Shown: positions 1 to 9,048 of the stretch, piece by piece
Layout: each line of letters begins with the position of its first letter
Numbering within the stretch: the stretch's first letter is position 1
From: Algoriphagus machipongonensis
GTDB lineage: Bacteria > Bacteroidota > Bacteroidia > Cytophagales > Cyclobacteriaceae
Direction: 5' to 3'
Assembly: GCF_000166275.1 (NCBI RefSeq)
Contig: NZ_CM001023.1
Location: 3,289,001-3,353,000 of the forward strand
DNA: 64,000 nt
Translations under genes and position numbers: made by a program
The notes under the pieces: generated by a model
Databases searched by the model: none
What the model saw: the letters and a program-made list of their open reading frames with translations, nothing else
Told to the model about the DNA's origin: nothing

Positions 1-1
1 C

Positions 2-562
2 TATATTGAATTAATAAAGGAAGCTCATGTAATTCTTTTGCAATTGGAATCCCCAATAGAGACAGTTGAATATATAGCCGATCTAGTTTTTCAGAGCGGT
101 ACAAAACTTATATTGAACCCCGCTCCAGCTCAAAAATTAAGTGAAAGCTTATTAGAGAAAGTTTGGTTGCTAACGCCGAATGAAACCGAAGCAAGTCTTC
201 TGACTGGAATAGATGTGATTGATCAAATATCAGCACAGCAAGCTGCTGAACATCTATTAAAAATGGGTGTTAAAAACGTAATTATTACCTTGGGTGAAAA
301 CGGAAGTCTTTTATCCAATCCTGAAACTGTGGAACACTTTCCTGCTTTTAAAGTAACAGCAAAAGACACAACTGCAGCTGGAGATGTATTTAATGGTACA
401 TTGGCCGCTTCCATAACGAATGGCAAATCATTGCAGGACGCCATTTCTTTTGCCTCGGCTGCAGCATCCATTTCAGTTACGCGAGAAGGTGCTCAATCAT
501 CCATACCTACACAATCCGAAATAGAATTTTTTCTACAAAAACATCAAAAACAACGGACATGA
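2..562 (+). CDS. rbsK: Ribokinase, PfkB family (3' part; 5' end outside window)
   Basis: Carbohydrate kinase of the PfkB/ribokinase family, phosphorylating ribose to ribose 5-phosphate in the cytoplasm. The reading frame is open to the left edge, so the N-terminal part is missing and the first ATG-like codon is not the true start. Visible motifs are NPAPA (just before the substrate/nucleotide lobe), the TPNETEA signature, and near the C-terminus the anion hole and catalytic base region DTTAAGDVFNG with the catalytic Asp in GD. The stop overlaps the next gene by four bases (ATGA), so both are probably co-translated. Its pairing with an ADP-ribosylglycohydrolase suggests that released ribose is the substrate, which is an inference. 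The family is certain; ribose as substrate is likely, and another pentose or nucleoside is possible. Confidence 0.88.
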   Translation, partial: YIELIKEAHVILLQLESPIETVEYIADLVFQSGTKLILNPAPAQKLSESLLEKVWLLTPNETEASLLTGIDVIDQISAQQAAEHLLKMGVKNVIITLGENGSLLSNPETVEHFPAFKVTAKDTTAAGDVFNGTLAASITNGKSLQDAISFASAAASISVTREGAQSSIPTQSEIEFFLQKHQKQRT

Positions 563-1977
563 AAAACCCAATCATAACTTCTATCCTATTGGCTATTTGT
601 TTGGTTTTATCTTCTTGCAAAGACTCTGAAAAATCCCAACTAAATGAGAATGAAGATGTCATAAAAGACCCCACATTTTCCTATAAAGCTTATTCACACA
701 AACCTACAGATCTTGTAATTTCCCGGTCAGAATACGCCAATAAATTATATGGATTTTGGCTTGCCGAATGTATTGCAAATTGGACTGGATTAGTTACAGA
801 GATGGATAAGGTTGGAAATATTGGGGAGATCAAAACCGGCGATTTCTACACCAGAGAAGATTGGGGAACTCCAGACCTACCCAACATTTGGTCAGGTGAC
901 AATCCAAGTGATTTATCAGAAACGATAGACTTTGTATTTAGAGGCGAAGGCGAAGTTTGGGGTGCTGATGATGATACGGACGTTGAATATATGTACCAGT
1001 ATTTGCTTTATAAAAACAAAACTTCTTTCCTAACTGGTGAGCAAATTCGGGAAGGTTGGCTTGAGCACATGAGACATGAGGAGGAAAACTACCTTTGGGT
1101 GGCCAATCAAAGGGCTTTAGATTTAATGCTTACTGGAGTTGTACCTCCTGCCACAAGTGATCCTGAAATTTCAAAAGACAGTATTTATCATAATTATTAC
1201 GAAATGATAGATGCCCAGTTGACTACCGAGATTTTTGGTTTTTTTGCTCCTACCCGCCCAGATGTGGCTTTGAAAATGGCAGAGATGCCTATTTTGACCA
1301 CAGCTAGAGAAAATGCCAAATGGATTTCTGAATTCTATGTAATCATGTATTCATTAGCCTCTTCTGTTGATCAAGATCTTTCAAAGAAAGAACAGACGCA
1401 ATGGATGGCAAATGAGGCGAGGAAAAGACTTCCTGAAGACTCTTATGCAGCAAAAATGTATGATTTCGTAAAAAGTAAATACGATGCAAAGGTACCTTGG
1501 GAGCAAGCTCGCGATGAGGTCTATACTCGCTACCAAGTGAACCAGGAAGATGGATATACTATCACCTCCCAAAACATTTACTGTAACGGTTGTTTTGTGG
1601 GAGGCATTAATTTTGCCTCAAGTATTGTCAGCCTTTTATACGGAGAAGGAGACTTAAAAGAGACCATAAAAATTGGTGTTTTAACGGGTTGGGATTCCGA
1701 TAACCCCACAGCAACTTGGGGCGGGCTTTTGGGATTTATGTATGGTAAAGAAGGAGTCGAAAATACATTCGGACGCAAATTTTCAGATAAATTCAATATT
1801 CATAGAACCCGGGTGAATTTCCCGAATGATGGAATGGACGATTTTACTAATATGGCCCAGACTGGCGTTTATATTGTAGATCGAGTAGTTCAAGAAGGAA
1901 TGGGTGGAGGTATCGATCTCGATAAAGACGTTTGGTATATTCCCTCGGTTGAATTAGATATAAAGCCTGGAAATTAA
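559..1977 (+). CDS. ADP-ribosylglycohydrolase family lipoprotein
   Basis: Member of the DraG/ADP-ribosylglycohydrolase family, which cleaves N- or O-ribosyl bonds with a dinuclear Mg site. The protein has 472 residues. A lipoprotein signal ends at LVLSSC (Cys20), so it is probably anchored in the envelope and not cytoplasmic as DraG is. Family motifs are KLYGFWLAECIANW near residue 60, the acidic run ADDDTDVEYMY near 135, and C-terminal GWDSDNPTATWGGLLG near 375, which corresponds to the metal-binding GxDxDxxAxxxGxxxG of DraG. It overlaps the ribokinase stop by 4 bp, suggesting that ribose released outside the cytoplasm is imported and phosphorylated. The natural substrate (nucleoside, ADP-ribose or an ADP-ribosylated glycan or protein) cannot be told from the sequence. 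Confidence 0.85.
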   Translation: MKNPIITSILLAICLVLSSCKDSEKSQLNENEDVIKDPTFSYKAYSHKPTDLVISRSEYANKLYGFWLAECIANWTGLVTEMDKVGNIGEIKTGDFYTREDWGTPDLPNIWSGDNPSDLSETIDFVFRGEGEVWGADDDTDVEYMYQYLLYKNKTSFLTGEQIREGWLEHMRHEEENYLWVANQRALDLMLTGVVPPATSDPEISKDSIYHNYYEMIDAQLTTEIFGFFAPTRPDVALKMAEMPILTTARENAKWISEFYVIMYSLASSVDQDLSKKEQTQWMANEARKRLPEDSYAAKMYDFVKSKYDAKVPWEQARDEVYTRYQVNQEDGYTITSQNIYCNGCFVGGINFASSIVSLLYGEGDLKETIKIGVLTGWDSDNPTATWGGLLGFMYGKEGVENTFGRKFSDKFNIHRTRVNFPNDGMDDFTNMAQTGVYIVDRVVQEGMGGGIDLDKDVWYIPSVELDIKPGN

Positions 1978-2004
1978 TTTGTTTTAATCTTCCAGCCTGA
2001 CAAT

Positions 2005-2032
2005 AGCCTACAGAATCCTGTAGGCTTTTTTT
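2005..2032 (+). terminator. Rho-independent terminator after the ribokinase/ADP-ribosylglycohydrolase pair
   Basis: A perfect 9-bp stem AGCCTACAG / CTGTAGGCT with a 4-base loop is followed by seven T. It lies 28 bp after the stop codon at 1977 and separates this pair from the GH43 gene. The following 226 bases to the GH43 start show no gene. Confidence 0.85.
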
Positions 2033-2258
2033 ATATCCATTTTAAGGATTCACTGTTATTCACAATAGAAAGTTCTCGAAACACCAGTATAAATAATTCA
2101 TTGTCAAAAGTTTAATCTTCTTTAGGTTCAGAAAAAATCAATCTCCCCAATTTACCAGCAGTTGTACATCGGTTTTTGGATCAGCCAACAAATTCCTCTA
2201 AATTCATTCAAAACCACTCTTTATCAGATTATTTCTATCTCTCCAAATACATCAATAC

Positions 2259-3269
2259 ATGACATTTGATTTAAAGTCTATCTTACCTGTTGAACCACAT
2301 GCCTTTGTTTTTACTTTTTTGATATTCATATCTATTTGTGCCCAGTCATTCTCTCAGCAACCCACCAACTACACTTCTTTTAAGCCAGGAGGCCAATGGT
2401 TAGCTGATGATGGAGAGCATATTGATAGCCATGGAGGAAACATTATTTATGTGGAATCAACACAAACTTATTATTGGTATGGCGAGCATAGAGGGACTCC
2501 CCGAGGTGCTTCTTGTTATTCTTCAAAAGACCTTTACAATTGGAAAAATGAGGGCGTAGTTTTAGAGAAGGGAGAAATTGAAGTGTTCGAAAGGCCAAAA
2601 GTTATCTATGATGAAGTGAATAAAAAATTTGTCATGTGGTTCCATTTTGATAATTCTAAATATTTGGCTGCGGAGCTGGGTGTTGCTGTAAGTGACACCC
2701 CTACTGGACCATTTGAAATTCAAGAGCATTACCGCCCTAATGGTCATGAGTCAAGGGATATCGGTATGTATTTCGAGCCAGATACCAAAAAAGCCTACAT
2801 AGGATATGCCGCAGATCATATCAACAAAACCATTAGAATGGTCGAATTATCTGAAAATTACTTGGCTACTACCTCCAAGGATGTTGATATTGAGGCGCAT
2901 TGTGAAGGCCCAGGAATACTAAAGAAAAATGGAAAATTCTACTTGTTAACAAGTGGATGCTCAGGTTGGACCCCTAACCCTGCGACTTATTACACTGCAG
3001 AAAACATTATGGGTCCATATACCAAACATGGTAATCCTTTTGTTGGAGATGCAGGAAACAATTCATTCAATTCCCAGCCCTGCTTTATTTTTAAAATCCC
3101 AGGCTACAAAGATGCATACCTCTATATGGGAGATCGATGGAATGGGCGTGGCAAGCCTGAATCCGAATATGTATTCCTTCCAATCACGATTACTGAAGAA
3201 GGAGAAATGGAAATCCATTGGTACAATGAATGGGATCTCAGCATGTTTACCCCAGAAAAGAAAAATTAA
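2259..3269 (+). CDS. Glycoside hydrolase family 43 protein, exo-beta-1,3-galactanase-like (GH43_24 type)
   Basis: Secreted five-bladed beta-propeller glycosidase of 336 residues. A hydrophobic signal segment (about 15-33) ends near SFSQQ. The conserved N-terminal pattern DSHGGNIIYV...YYWYGEH (57-76) and the run FERPKVIYDEVNKKFVMWFH closely resemble fungal and bacterial exo-beta-1,3-galactanases as I remember them. Glu111 (ERPK), Glu216 (EGPGI) and Gln273 (SQPCF) fall at the spacing of the Glu/Glu/Gln set of that subfamily, in which a Gln replaces the usual catalytic Asp base. The expected substrate is a beta-1,3-galactan side chain (arabinogalactan-like), though this is family inference. A PQQ-type dehydrogenase gene follows 69 bp downstream on the same strand. 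I chose the ATG that gives a complete signal peptide. Confidence 0.85.
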   Translation: MTFDLKSILPVEPHAFVFTFLIFISICAQSFSQQPTNYTSFKPGGQWLADDGEHIDSHGGNIIYVESTQTYYWYGEHRGTPRGASCYSSKDLYNWKNEGVVLEKGEIEVFERPKVIYDEVNKKFVMWFHFDNSKYLAAELGVAVSDTPTGPFEIQEHYRPNGHESRDIGMYFEPDTKKAYIGYAADHINKTIRMVELSENYLATTSKDVDIEAHCEGPGILKKNGKFYLLTSGCSGWTPNPATYYTAENIMGPYTKHGNPFVGDAGNNSFNSQPCFIFKIPGYKDAYLYMGDRWNGRGKPESEYVFLPITITEEGEMEIHWYNEWDLSMFTPEKKN

Positions 3270-3338
3270 CCCAATAGGGATTAATTATCTCACTTTAAAA
3301 AAGAGTGTTTTAAAATCCAGTTTTAACCATCCACTATC

Positions 3339-4514
3339 ATGAATAAGTTAATCAACACTTGTATTTTATCGGTTCTTTTGACCCAGTTTTCCTGTGCACA
3401 GAACAATTCATCCACCTCACCTACCCCAGAAGGCAATCTTGCAGTGGTAGAAGCTTTCCCAGCTTTGTCTTTTACCCGACCAGTGGATTTCCAGCATGCA
3501 GGAGATAATACCAAAAGACTGTTTGTTGTAGAGCAGAGAGGAGTAATTTCTGTTTTTGAAAATGATGCTAATGCCTCAGAAAAAACCGAATTCCTTTCTT
3601 TAGAAAGTCAAGTTGATGATTCCGGAAATGAGGAAGGCTTATTGGGGCTTGCTTTCCACCCTGAATTTGTGAGCAACGGCTATTTTTATGTGAATTACAC
3701 AGCATCCAATCCAAATAGAACAATTATTTCAAGATTTTCCGTTTCTGCTTCCAACCCGAATCAGGCAGATCCTGCAAGTGAACTGGTACTTTTGGAATTC
3801 GAACAACCCTACTCCAATCACAATGGAGGACAAATTTCCTTTGGTCCAGATGGCTTCCTTTATATCGCTGTAGGTGATGGAGGAAGTGGTGGTGATCCGA
3901 AAGAGAATGGTCAAAACAAAAATACGCTGCTTGGAACGATCCTTCGAATAGACGTAAATAAGTCAAACGGCTCAAAAAGCTATTCTATTCCTTCGGACAA
4001 TCCATTTGTTAATAACTCAAATGGATTTAGAGAGGAAATTTACGCTTATGGTCTTCGGAATCCTTGGAGATTTAGTTTTGACACCGCCAACGGACAGCTT
4101 TGGGTGGGTGATGTTGGACAAAATAAATTTGAAGAAATAGATATCATCAAAAATGGAGGAAACTATGGGTGGAACAGAATGGAAGGATTCCACTGTTTTA
4201 AACCATCCGATTGTGATAAAACAGGCTTGGAAATGCCAATTTGGGAGTATGACAGGTCAAATGGAGACATTTCTGTGACTGGGGGCTTTGTTTACCGGGG
4301 TTCAAATTTTAAGGAATTAGAAGGTTTATATGTTTATGCGGATTTTGTATCAGGAAGAATTTGGAGCTTAGATGCTTCTTCTCCTGCTAGCCCAGTCAAT
4401 AAAGAACTTTTCGATATGGACTTTGCTATTTCATCCTTTGGAGTCGACCAAGACCAAGAGCTTTACATCTGTGGTTTTGATGATAAAATATATAAGTTCA
4501 AAAAGATTAATTGA
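3339..4514 (+). CDS. PQQ-dependent sugar dehydrogenase family lipoprotein (soluble aldose dehydrogenase/HHIP type)
   Basis: Six-bladed beta-propeller of the glucose/sorbosone dehydrogenase family, 391 residues, oxidising aldoses in the envelope with PQQ. The N-terminus is a lipoprotein signal with lipobox TQFSC (Cys19). Family signatures are RPVDFQHAGDNTKRLFVVEQ (48-67), EEGLLGLAFHP (98-108), SNHNGGQISFGPDG (159-172, containing the likely catalytic-base His161), YIAVGDGGSGGDP, YGLRNPWRFSFD and GDVGQNKFEEID. No PQQ biosynthesis genes are in the window, so cofactor supply is unknown. It lies 69 bp downstream of the GH43 gene on the same strand, which suggests co-transcription and sugar oxidation after polysaccharide cleavage (inference). 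Confidence 0.88.
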   Translation: MNKLINTCILSVLLTQFSCAQNNSSTSPTPEGNLAVVEAFPALSFTRPVDFQHAGDNTKRLFVVEQRGVISVFENDANASEKTEFLSLESQVDDSGNEEGLLGLAFHPEFVSNGYFYVNYTASNPNRTIISRFSVSASNPNQADPASELVLLEFEQPYSNHNGGQISFGPDGFLYIAVGDGGSGGDPKENGQNKNTLLGTILRIDVNKSNGSKSYSIPSDNPFVNNSNGFREEIYAYGLRNPWRFSFDTANGQLWVGDVGQNKFEEIDIIKNGGNYGWNRMEGFHCFKPSDCDKTGLEMPIWEYDRSNGDISVTGGFVYRGSNFKELEGLYVYADFVSGRIWSLDASSPASPVNKELFDMDFAISSFGVDQDQELYICGFDDKIYKFKKIN

Positions 4515-4623
4515 GAATAATGGATTGACCCAAAAGAAGTAAATACAGATTGCATTTATTCCAAATAGGATAATTTAATACAAGACGCTCCCAAAAATTC
4601 TATCACTTCAAAAATTCGGTAAC

Positions 4624-4661
4624 AAAAAAAGCCTCTCCTTACAACAGGAGAGGCTTTTATG
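4624..4661 (-). terminator. Strong hairpin terminator for the HYR adhesin gene, possibly bidirectional
   Basis: An 11-bp perfect stem AAGCCTCTCCT (4629-4639) / AGGAGAGGCTT (4646-4656) with a 6-base loop has a long T-run on the minus-strand reading and four T on the plus-strand reading. It lies 14 bp beyond the stop of the minus-strand gene and between convergent genes. Confidence 0.88.
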
Positions 4662-4674
4662 TGTAATTAGGCTT

Positions 4675-7600
4675 TTACTTTTTGATCAATCGCTTGTTCA
4701 TAACCAGCTGACCGGTTCTTATCTGCACCGTATACAGTCCTGAACTCAAATGGTCAATATTGATCTTATAGACTGCGTTTCCGCTTTCTACTCCTTCTTT
4801 CTCATAAACCAATCTTCCGACAGCATCAAAGATCCTGATCCCCACATTGACTGTTTGATCCAGTTCAATTTCAAGGGTCACATCAGATTCTGTAGGATTC
4901 GGATACATATTGAAATCTCCGAATTTAGGTTCACGGCTTAGCTCAATCACCCTTTCGATGGTCTGGCCTGCACGATCGGTACTAAATACTGTAATCCTTG
5001 CTGTGGCAGGTATTTTAGCACCTTTCCAAATGATTGATTTACCAACCAGTTCAAAATCAGCATTCTCAGCGATGGCATAGGTATGCTGATCATCCACAGC
5101 ATCAATCGTTCTTAGATCACCAATCACACTTCCATTTCTGGTATCTCTCTTAAGGATGGTATTGCTCAACTTAATATCGGATGCCAATGGCTTATCTTCT
5201 ACAAGCACATTCACTGTTATCGGTTCCTCAAGTATAAACCAATCGTTTTCTGCCAGTCCTGTGTTAAACTTATAGAGTCCGGACTGAAGGGAATTATACG
5301 ATTCAGTATTGATGGTCAGGTCGATGTCTTTTCCTTCAAACCAATCAGAACTCATACTTGTGATCATTTTCTCGATTTCTTCAGAAGAAGTGTTCCAAGG
5401 AACAGTTACCAAATCAGTGACCACTCTCTTATTCTTGCCTTTTGCCTGATGGATGGCAATTGAACCACCCCCCAAGACTGTAGCAACATCCGAGTTATCA
5501 TCAGCTCCTTTACCGTTATCATAGATGAGGCCTGAGTCGCCCCAGATTTTGATTCGGAATTCATCCGGAACAGATCCACCGTTATAGTCTCCATCGAGAG
5601 CAACTAAGGTAAATTTATATCCTGGAACTCCATTGATGGTTCCTTCACCTCTGTATGTAGCTTTCTTACCGGATATCACCAAAGTACCTGATTCATGTAA
5701 GGTGGACTTGAAGTTCAAATCTGCTGCTTTGAATTGGAATTCAGTATTTCCATCCACTTGGCTGGATCCCTTCTTGTACTTAGAAACAAATCCAAAGTTT
5801 GCTTTACCTGTCAGGCTTTTATCTGCCATATATGCCCCTTCTGGAGACATAATCCAGCCACCACCGGTGACAAAGTTTCCATTCGGATCATAAATCGGTA
5901 AGTAAGCCACAGATTCTACGAGTCCTGTACATTCAACTATAGTTGCTGATATTTTATAGACAACTGGTAGGCTAATTAATTCATCATCCGCTGATAAAGT
6001 TATTGTTGCCAAACCTGAATCATCTGTCAAAGCGATTTCCTCATAGACTCCATTATCTAAGGAGAATGTTACCTCAACTCCCGCAACAGCAGGAGATACG
6101 GTTGCTTTTAGAACTGCATCGTTTCCTAGCGGAACAGGAGTACCTGATTCGGAAGCATCAATGGTTAAAGGTACATTATCAAATATAGTCACCGTGGCAT
6201 CAGCATTGGCTGTATTACCGACTGCATCCGTTACAGTTACCGAAACGACATTGTCGCCCAGGTTGTCGCAATCAAACGTAAAGGATGTTGGGCTAAATAC
6301 CACATCACTACAGTTATCGGTCGCTGCAAAAATATCAGTTGCCTGCAGCGTCACTGTGTTTGTTAAGCCCAGTACTGCCGTTGGTGTTGGCGTTATTACG
6401 GTAATCACCGGAGCAGTTACATCTTTTACAATGACATTTTGAATAGCAGTAGATCTATTTCCACTACCATCATCAAAGGTCCAATTGATTTGGTAAGTGC
6501 CTTGCGCTGTATATTCAGTTGGATCAGTAGTCGTTCCTGTGATTGTACCACCACAATTGTCTGTGGTGGTTGGAGCACCAACTGACACACTGCATTCACC
6601 TGTCGCATCAGCCAAGATTGGGATCACTGGTGCTTCCGCATCTAGTACGGTAACCCTGAAGCTCTGCTGTATCGCTCCGTTGCCCGCTGCATCTACAGCG
6701 TCCACCGTTACGGTAGTAGTCCCTACGGGGAAAAATGAACCGGGGTCAATATTATAGCTGATGGTAGCACCAGGGCAATTATCAGCCACAGTTGCATTGA
6801 AGTTCACCACTGCACCACACTTGTTAGGATCATTGCCCGTCGTAATATAAGCCGGAACGGTAATCACCGGAGCTTGTATATCTACTACGGTTACGGTAAA
6901 GCTCTGCTGTATCGCTCCGTTACCCGCAGCATCAACCGCATCTACAAATACAGTAGTAGTCCCTACTGGGAAAAATGAACCGGGGTCAATATTATAGCTG
7001 ATGGTAGCACCAGGGCAATTATCAACCACAGTTGCGTTGAAGTTCACCACTGCACCACAAGCATCGGCATCGTTGTTCACAGTGATGGGTGCTGGTACAG
7101 TCACTACAGGTGCTTGTGTATCTACTACGGTTACGGTAAAGCTCTGCTGAGCTGCTTTATTACCTGCTGCATCTTCCGCGTCCACCGTCACGGTAGTAGT
7201 TCCTACTGGAAAAGTAGCATTAACATAGAAATCAAGTGAATTTACAGAACCTAGGCCACTTAAGGTTATCAAGCCTCCGTTTCCACTGGTGGTACAATTG
7301 TCCGTAGCAGATACCCTCACGTTGACAGTGCCACTGCACGTACCAGGATCATTGCTCACCGTAATATCTGCAGGAACAGTCACTACTGGGGCAGTGTTAT
7401 CTTCTACTGTAATGGTGGTAGCTGCTTCGCTGAATGCCCCTTTGCTATCGGTAACTCTTAACGTAACTGGTGTTGTACCCAACGAGTAAGGCCCTGCCGG
7501 GCTTACGCTAAAGGAAATCTCATCACCATCTGGGTCAGAGGAACCATTGTCAAAATCAGCAGCGGTAGCGGTACCCTGACAATTTGCATTTGCAGAGACC

Positions 7601-9048
7601 GTGACAGGCTGTGCAACTGCGATCGGTGGCTTATTGCAGTAACCATTTGGATCGGTTATCGTCACCGTATAGGAAGCAGAGGTTTTATTCCCTGCAAAAT
7701 CTTCAAAAGTTAAACTGATTCTGATAGTTCCAATGTTGGCACAAGTATAAACTTCTCCATTAGAAATAATTGGGGGCTCAAATTCACAGTTATCATATTG
7801 TGCAATAAGTACTCCATTAGTAGTGGGATCGGCATCTGCGGTTCCATCAGGCCCAATTTCTAAGGTAACATCCTGAACCATTAATACTGGAGGGGTATTA
7901 TCCTCGACAGTAATAGTCGTAGCAGCTGTGCTAGAACCGCCTTTACCGTCTTCAACAGTCAAATTCACGGCTGTCACGCCCAATGGATAAGGTCCTACAG
8001 GACTGACCGAGAAGGTAAGTGGATCGCCATCGGGATCTGTCGAACCTCCATCAAAAAGACTAGCGGTAGCCGTACCCTGACAATTTGAATCAGCAGAGAC
8101 TGTAAGGGTTTTTGCTACAGCAATGGGTGGCTTATTTGGATTCAAAACAAAAATGACTTTGCCATTGTTACCGTTGCCACCGCCCTTTGTACCTGCGGTA
8201 ATCATGACGTTAGTAGCAGTATTTCTTACGTAGGATCCACCGCCACCGCCGTTAGTTATACTAGTATTAAAGGCCCCGCCACCTCCAAAGGCCCCGCCAC
8301 CTCCACTATAGCCACCGCCACCTCCACCGCCACCAAAACCAGCATCGACACCGGTTCCACCGGTTCCTCCTTTTAGGATTGTTCCTCCAACTCCGGGGCC
8401 GGCGCTTGGCAAATCAACTATATTAAGAGAATTATCTCCGTTTGCACCGCCGCTTAGATAACCACCTCCGCCTCCGCCTCCGTAAGCATCAGCGCCACTT
8501 TCACTAATCCAACCTCCACCTTGTCCTCCGCTTCCATTTGAACCTCCAGGAATCCCAGGGTTGCCGCCTGAAGTACCACCTGTCGTTGTATTAGTTCCAC
8601 CAAAGCCAGGACCAGAGCCGCCGCTACCGCCTCCTCCACCTGCGATAACTAAAGGATTGCTCATAAAGTATACTGCAGAAGCATCGCCTCCTCCAGGAGC
8701 TATACTTAACATTGAAATTCCATTAGCCCCTACTTTAGGCAGTGTTGCATTTGGTCCAGCGGCACCAATTCTCAATTCTAGAACATCACCAGGATTTACA
8801 GAGAATGTACCAATTGCAGTTGCTCCTTTTCCTCCACTGACTAACGAACCCCCCAATATATTTCCCCCATCCGCTCCTAAGACCTCAATTGCGACACTAG
8901 TCACCCCACTAGGGATAATATATTGTTGAATAGGACCACCTGAATAATCGAAATTTTGTGTTATATTAACAATTTGCCCTTGGGTCGTTGGAACTATGTA
9001 TAAAATTGAAATAAACAGCACACATATTCTGAGTAATTTTCCTATCAT
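4675..9048 (-). CDS. Very large secreted HYR-repeat protein with glycine-rich head and T9SS type A sorting domain
   Basis: Extracellular adhesin-like protein of about 1457 residues. The ATG at 9048 gives a compact signal peptide (MIGKLL...TQG-Q); an ATG at 9069 would add seven residues. Order along the protein: a beta-rich segment; a low-complexity Gly-rich region (about 8720-8170); two PPIAVA...DPDGD modules; a run of HYR domains with repeated VTVPAxITVxND, FPVGTTTVxVDAxDAAGN and DNCPGATISYN motifs; a Big-like segment; a TGGGWI module (around 5870-5450); and a C-terminal sorting domain with MYPNPT, VRIFDAVGRLVYE-like and SSGLYTVQI motifs ending in KRLIKK. HYR domains mediate adhesion; the tail predicts type IX secretion. 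It stands alone with its own terminator. Two HYR units are nearly identical at DNA level (see the repeat entry). Confidence 0.9.
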   Translation of the reverse strand: MIGKLLRICVLFISILYIVPTTQGQIVNITQNFDYSGGPIQQYIIPSGVTSVAIEVLGADGGNILGGSLVSGGKGATAIGTFSVNPGDVLELRIGAAGPNATLPKVGANGISMLSIAPGGGDASAVYFMSNPLVIAGGGGGSGGSGPGFGGTNTTTGGTSGGNPGIPGGSNGSGGQGGGWISESGADAYGGGGGGGYLSGGANGDNSLNIVDLPSAGPGVGGTILKGGTGGTGVDAGFGGGGGGGGYSGGGGAFGGGGAFNTSITNGGGGGSYVRNTATNVMITAGTKGGGNGNNGKVIFVLNPNKPPIAVAKTLTVSADSNCQGTATASLFDGGSTDPDGDPLTFSVSPVGPYPLGVTAVNLTVEDGKGGSSTAATTITVEDNTPPVLMVQDVTLEIGPDGTADADPTTNGVLIAQYDNCEFEPPIISNGEVYTCANIGTIRISLTFEDFAGNKTSASYTVTITDPNGYCNKPPIAVAQPVTVSANANCQGTATAADFDNGSSDPDGDEISFSVSPAGPYSLGTTPVTLRVTDSKGAFSEAATTITVEDNTAPVVTVPADITVSNDPGTCSGTVNVRVSATDNCTTSGNGGLITLSGLGSVNSLDFYVNATFPVGTTTVTVDAEDAAGNKAAQQSFTVTVVDTQAPVVTVPAPITVNNDADACGAVVNFNATVVDNCPGATISYNIDPGSFFPVGTTTVFVDAVDAAGNGAIQQSFTVTVVDIQAPVITVPAYITTGNDPNKCGAVVNFNATVADNCPGATISYNIDPGSFFPVGTTTVTVDAVDAAGNGAIQQSFRVTVLDAEAPVIPILADATGECSVSVGAPTTTDNCGGTITGTTTDPTEYTAQGTYQINWTFDDGSGNRSTAIQNVIVKDVTAPVITVITPTPTAVLGLTNTVTLQATDIFAATDNCSDVVFSPTSFTFDCDNLGDNVVSVTVTDAVGNTANADATVTIFDNVPLTIDASESGTPVPLGNDAVLKATVSPAVAGVEVTFSLDNGVYEEIALTDDSGLATITLSADDELISLPVVYKISATIVECTGLVESVAYLPIYDPNGNFVTGGGWIMSPEGAYMADKSLTGKANFGFVSKYKKGSSQVDGNTEFQFKAADLNFKSTLHESGTLVISGKKATYRGEGTINGVPGYKFTLVALDGDYNGGSVPDEFRIKIWGDSGLIYDNGKGADDNSDVATVLGGGSIAIHQAKGKNKRVVTDLVTVPWNTSSEEIEKMITSMSSDWFEGKDIDLTINTESYNSLQSGLYKFNTGLAENDWFILEEPITVNVLVEDKPLASDIKLSNTILKRDTRNGSVIGDLRTIDAVDDQHTYAIAENADFELVGKSIIWKGAKIPATARITVFSTDRAGQTIERVIELSREPKFGDFNMYPNPTESDVTLEIELDQTVNVGIRIFDAVGRLVYEKEGVESGNAVYKINIDHLSSGLYTVQIRTGQLVMNKRLIKK
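6640..7119. repeat. Tandem 240-bp HYR-coding repeats inside the adhesin gene
   Basis: Two consecutive copies lie exactly 240 bases apart. The block 6721-6780 matches 6961-7020 with one difference in 60 bases, and the flanking 40 bases (6781-6820 against 7021-7060) differ at three or four positions, while 6681-6710 is more diverged. A third unit at 7120 onward keeps the period but is more divergent. The pattern implies recent duplication or gene conversion. Confidence 0.85.

Noticed and set aside
2953..3342. Plus-strand open frame of 129 codons overlapping the GH43 gene
   Set aside because: It is out of frame with the GH43 motifs and shows no domain; the GH43 frame has conserved residues throughout.
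8561..8929. Plus-strand proline-rich open frame of 122 codons
   Set aside because: It lies wholly inside the adhesin gene and is the complement of its glycine-rich coding sequence (GGN codons read as CCN).
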